The position numbers and the translations under genes are program-made. The notes below the pieces were generated by a model. It did not search any database, was not told the origin of the DNA, and saw only the letters and a list, made by a program, of their open reading frames with translations. Below are positions 6,454 through 7,635 of a DNA stretch of 7,635 bases, piece by piece. This stretch comes from Bacteroidales bacterium (GTDB lineage Bacteria; Bacteroidota; Bacteroidia; Bacteroidales; GCA-2711565): the NCBI GenBank assembly GCA_029938505.1, contig JAOZUV010000089.1, forward strand, positions 1 to 7,635, read 5' to 3'. Each line of letters starts with the position of its first letter. Position 1 is the first letter of the stretch.

Positions 6454-6483
6454 AAAAAAGCCCCAAATATGTGAGAGCTTTTT
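6454..6483 (-). terminator. Second copy of the 259-288 terminator, no gene assigned
   Basis: AAAAAGC and GCTTTTT form a 7-bp outer stem. The inner part matches the element at 259-288 except at two positions and includes the identical run ATATGTGAGAGCTTTT. As minus-strand RNA the inner stem gains two G-U pairs and ends in six U, so leftward termination fits best. No leftward gene lies to its right within the window. It could also end a rightward transcript starting near 6251. Confidence 0.55.
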
Positions 6484-6521
6484 ATTAAATATTTTAGAAT
6501 TTTACACGCTATAATAAATAC

Positions 6522-6546
6522 TCCCCTCCTTGATTAAAGGAGGGGA
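6522..6546. terminator. CCCCTCCTT hairpin before the recombinase gene
   Basis: CCCCTCCTT (6523-6531) pairs with AAGGAGGGG (6537-6545) around GATTA, with a further T-A pair outside, giving 10 perfect bp. There is no U-run on either strand. It is placed 126 bases upstream of the recombinase ATG, where it could insulate that gene from transcription coming from the left. Confidence 0.5.
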
Positions 6547-6572
6547 ATTAGATGTAAATCAGTTATGGTCAG

Positions 6573-6590
6573 CTAACACTTAGTTGTTAG
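6573..6590. repeat. Inverted repeat CTAACA-N6-TGTTAG upstream of the recombinase
   Basis: Two perfect 6-bp arms flank a 6-base spacer, 82 bases before the recombinase ATG. The layout (two short inverted arms around a 6-bp centre) resembles a tyrosine-recombinase core site or a repressor operator. It contains TTAGTTGTT (6580-6588), repeated directly at 7601-7609. No TAnnTTTG box is visible between here and the gene, so the recombinase promoter is unidentified. Confidence 0.4.
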
Positions 6591-6671
6591 TCTAATAATT
6601 CAATGAATGATTTTAGAATTGAAAATAAACTGATATTTACCGACTGAGAACATTTAACTCCCTTTTATAAC

Positions 6672-7604
6672 ATGACTATCATAGAAGCCATTAATGCATT
6701 TTTGGCGCATTGCCGTTTTGAGAAGAATTTAAGTGAGAAAACCATTAAATCATACCAACTTGATCTAAATCAATTTGTTGAATACCTGAAAGGGAGAAAT
6801 CATTCGGATCAGATTCCTGAAATTACTAAAGATATTATTAAGACTTACTTAAAGGTGCTTTCAAAATTTAAGCCTAAAACTACTAAGCGTAAAATTGCTA
6901 GTCTAAAGGCAATGTTTAATTTTCTGGAGTTTGAAGAATATCTTTTGATTAATCCTTTTCGAAAGATTAAGATACGTATTAAAGAACCTTTTGTGTTGCC
7001 AACAGTTATGACTGCTCTTGAAATAGGCTCCATTCTGAAAATAGCATATGATGGACAACTTAGCATTGAAGATAAAAACAGCTATGCTTACAAAGAGGAT
7101 GTCAGAAATATTGCGGTATTGGAGCTTTTATTTGCTTCGGGAGTTCGTGTGTCTGAGTTGTGTAATCTTAAATTTGAAAACCTGAACCTGACTGCCGGTT
7201 ATTTGAAAGTTACCGGAAAAGGGAATAAGGAGCGGCTTATCCATATTTGTGAAAAAGAGACCTTGCAGGCACTACGCAACTATTTCTTTTTATTTTCGGA
7301 TCAGATATCAAAGGATGGGTTTTTCTTTATAAATAGGCTCGGAAACCGACTTTCTGAGCAATCTGTGCGATTGATGATTCGCAAATATAAAAATCTTGCA
7401 GGGATTAATAAAAATGTGACTCCGCATACCTTCCGTCATACTTTTGCTACTCTACTTTTGGAAGAGGATGTGGATATTAAATACATCCAAAATATATTGG
7501 GGCATAGCTCCATTATGACCACCCAAATTTATACTCATGTAAACAGCGAAAAACAACGCTTAATCCTTTCCACAAAACACCCCCGCCGCCATATCAAATT
7601 TTAG
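6672..7604 (+). CDS. Tyrosine recombinase, XerC/XerD-like
   Basis: This 310-residue site-specific recombinase cuts and rejoins DNA through a phosphotyrosine intermediate. The N-terminal SAM-like DNA-binding domain covers about 1-95 (KTIKSYQLDLNQFVEYL). The catalytic domain from about 108 carries the full residue set: R159 in SGVRVSEL, K183 in TGKGNKERL, H252 and R255 in PHTFRHTFAT, H278 in LGHSS, and the nucleophile Y287 in IYTHV. The C-terminal HPR segment resembles Xer proteins, and the length is close to theirs. There is no sign of the extra segment found in integron integrases or of the larger N-terminal part of many conjugative-transposon integrases. It is transcribed away from the efflux operon, with 533 bases between them. 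It may be a housekeeping Xer paralogue, an invertase or an island integrase. Flanking repeats at 6580 and 7601 hint at mobility or local recombination. Confidence 0.9.
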   Translation: MTIIEAINAFLAHCRFEKNLSEKTIKSYQLDLNQFVEYLKGRNHSDQIPEITKDIIKTYLKVLSKFKPKTTKRKIASLKAMFNFLEFEEYLLINPFRKIKIRIKEPFVLPTVMTALEIGSILKIAYDGQLSIEDKNSYAYKEDVRNIAVLELLFASGVRVSELCNLKFENLNLTAGYLKVTGKGNKERLIHICEKETLQALRNYFFLFSDQISKDGFFFINRLGNRLSEQSVRLMIRKYKNLAGINKNVTPHTFRHTFATLLLEEDVDIKYIQNILGHSSIMTTQIYTHVNSEKQRLILSTKHPRRHIKF

Positions 7605-7627
7605 TTGTTCGAATAACGGATAACTAA
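7601..7627. repeat. Fold-back sequence over the recombinase stop codon
   Basis: TTAGTT (7601-7606) and AACTAA (7622-7627) are perfect inverted arms. Inside them GTT pairs with AAC around CGAAT, leaving GGAT as a one-sided bulge. The stop codon TAG (7602-7604) is part of the left arm. The first nine bases, TTAGTTGTT, repeat the motif at 6580-6588 in the same orientation. The window ends 8 bases later, so the right flank is unseen. Confidence 0.4.
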
Positions 7628-7635
7628 ATATTATA

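Larger units (their letters stand above)
6251..6483 (+). ncRNA. Candidate small RNA, about 230 nt
   Basis: A consensus promoter at 6216-6245 and a hairpin ending in five T at 6455-6483 delimit this stretch. It contains an 11-bp internal hairpin at 6305-6334. The longest ATG frame noticed inside is 27 codons (6391-6474, starting MRKLYQTLDF), which runs into the terminator and lacks other support. I recognise no known RNA family. The weak point is the end: as plus-strand RNA the terminator stem is only 7 bp plus scattered pairs, while its leftward version is better. Confidence 0.22.

Noticed and set aside
6391..6474. 27-codon frame (MRKLYQTLDF...) in the intergenic region
   Set aside because: It ends inside the hairpin at 6454-6483, so its last codons are the terminator repeat. 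No start signal or family supports it.
1132..6546. CRISPR or REP-type array from the repeated CTCCCCT/AGGGGA hairpins
   Set aside because: Only two such hairpins exist, far apart, with different loops and flanks. They are better read as separate terminators.
6139..6671. tRNA gene or tRNA fragment as an integration site for the recombinase
   Set aside because: I found no cloverleaf, T-loop motif or CCA end in this region or in the 31 bases after the gene.
6672..7604. Integron integrase
   Set aside because: The spacing between catalytic residues matches Xer proteins and no extra integron-specific segment is visible. No cassette array can be seen within the window, although the right flank is cut off.

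Overview
The window looks like chromosomal DNA from a member of the Bacteroidota. The DNA is AT-rich. Start codons lack Shine-Dalgarno sequences, and several genes are preceded by the -7 promoter motif TAnnTTTG that is typical of this phylum. The protein families also fit: a DUF4395 membrane protein, a MacB-like permease encoded apart from its ATPase, a TolC protein with an AQ-type signal peptide junction, and an Xer-like recombinase. A genus cannot be named from the sequence alone.

Layout. Positions 1-126 (minus) hold the start of a secreted protein whose reading frame stops after 35 codons, so it is either tiny or broken. Positions 337-993 (minus) encode a cysteine-rich DUF4395 membrane protein with its own promoter, a palindrome near the predicted transcription start, and a U-tailed terminator. 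Positions 1177-1731 (minus) encode a YhbS-type GNAT acetyltransferase followed by a strong hairpin. Positions 1732-2010 contain two hairpins and a promoter-like box with no convincing gene.

Positions 2011-6138 (minus) are a three-gene operon transcribed in the order adaptor, permease, outer-membrane factor. The HlyD-like adaptor is followed after 5 bases by the MacB-like permease, which starts at TTG. The TolC-like protein starts at or just past the permease stop codon. Together they would form a tripartite efflux or export pump spanning the envelope. The ATP-hydrolysing subunit is absent from the locus and must come from elsewhere if the pump works like MacAB-TolC.

Positions 6139-6671 are a 533-base divergent intergenic region. 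It holds the operon promoter, a well-formed rightward promoter with no gene behind it, an 11-bp hairpin, a second copy of the 259-288 terminator, a C/G-rich hairpin and an inverted repeat. Positions 6672-7604 (plus) encode a complete tyrosine recombinase with all six catalytic residues. A 9-bp direct repeat flanks this gene, and a fold-back sequence overlaps its stop codon.

The observations most worth following up are the missing ATPase, the crowded region upstream of the recombinase (possibly a small RNA or an insertion scar), and the repeats around the recombinase.
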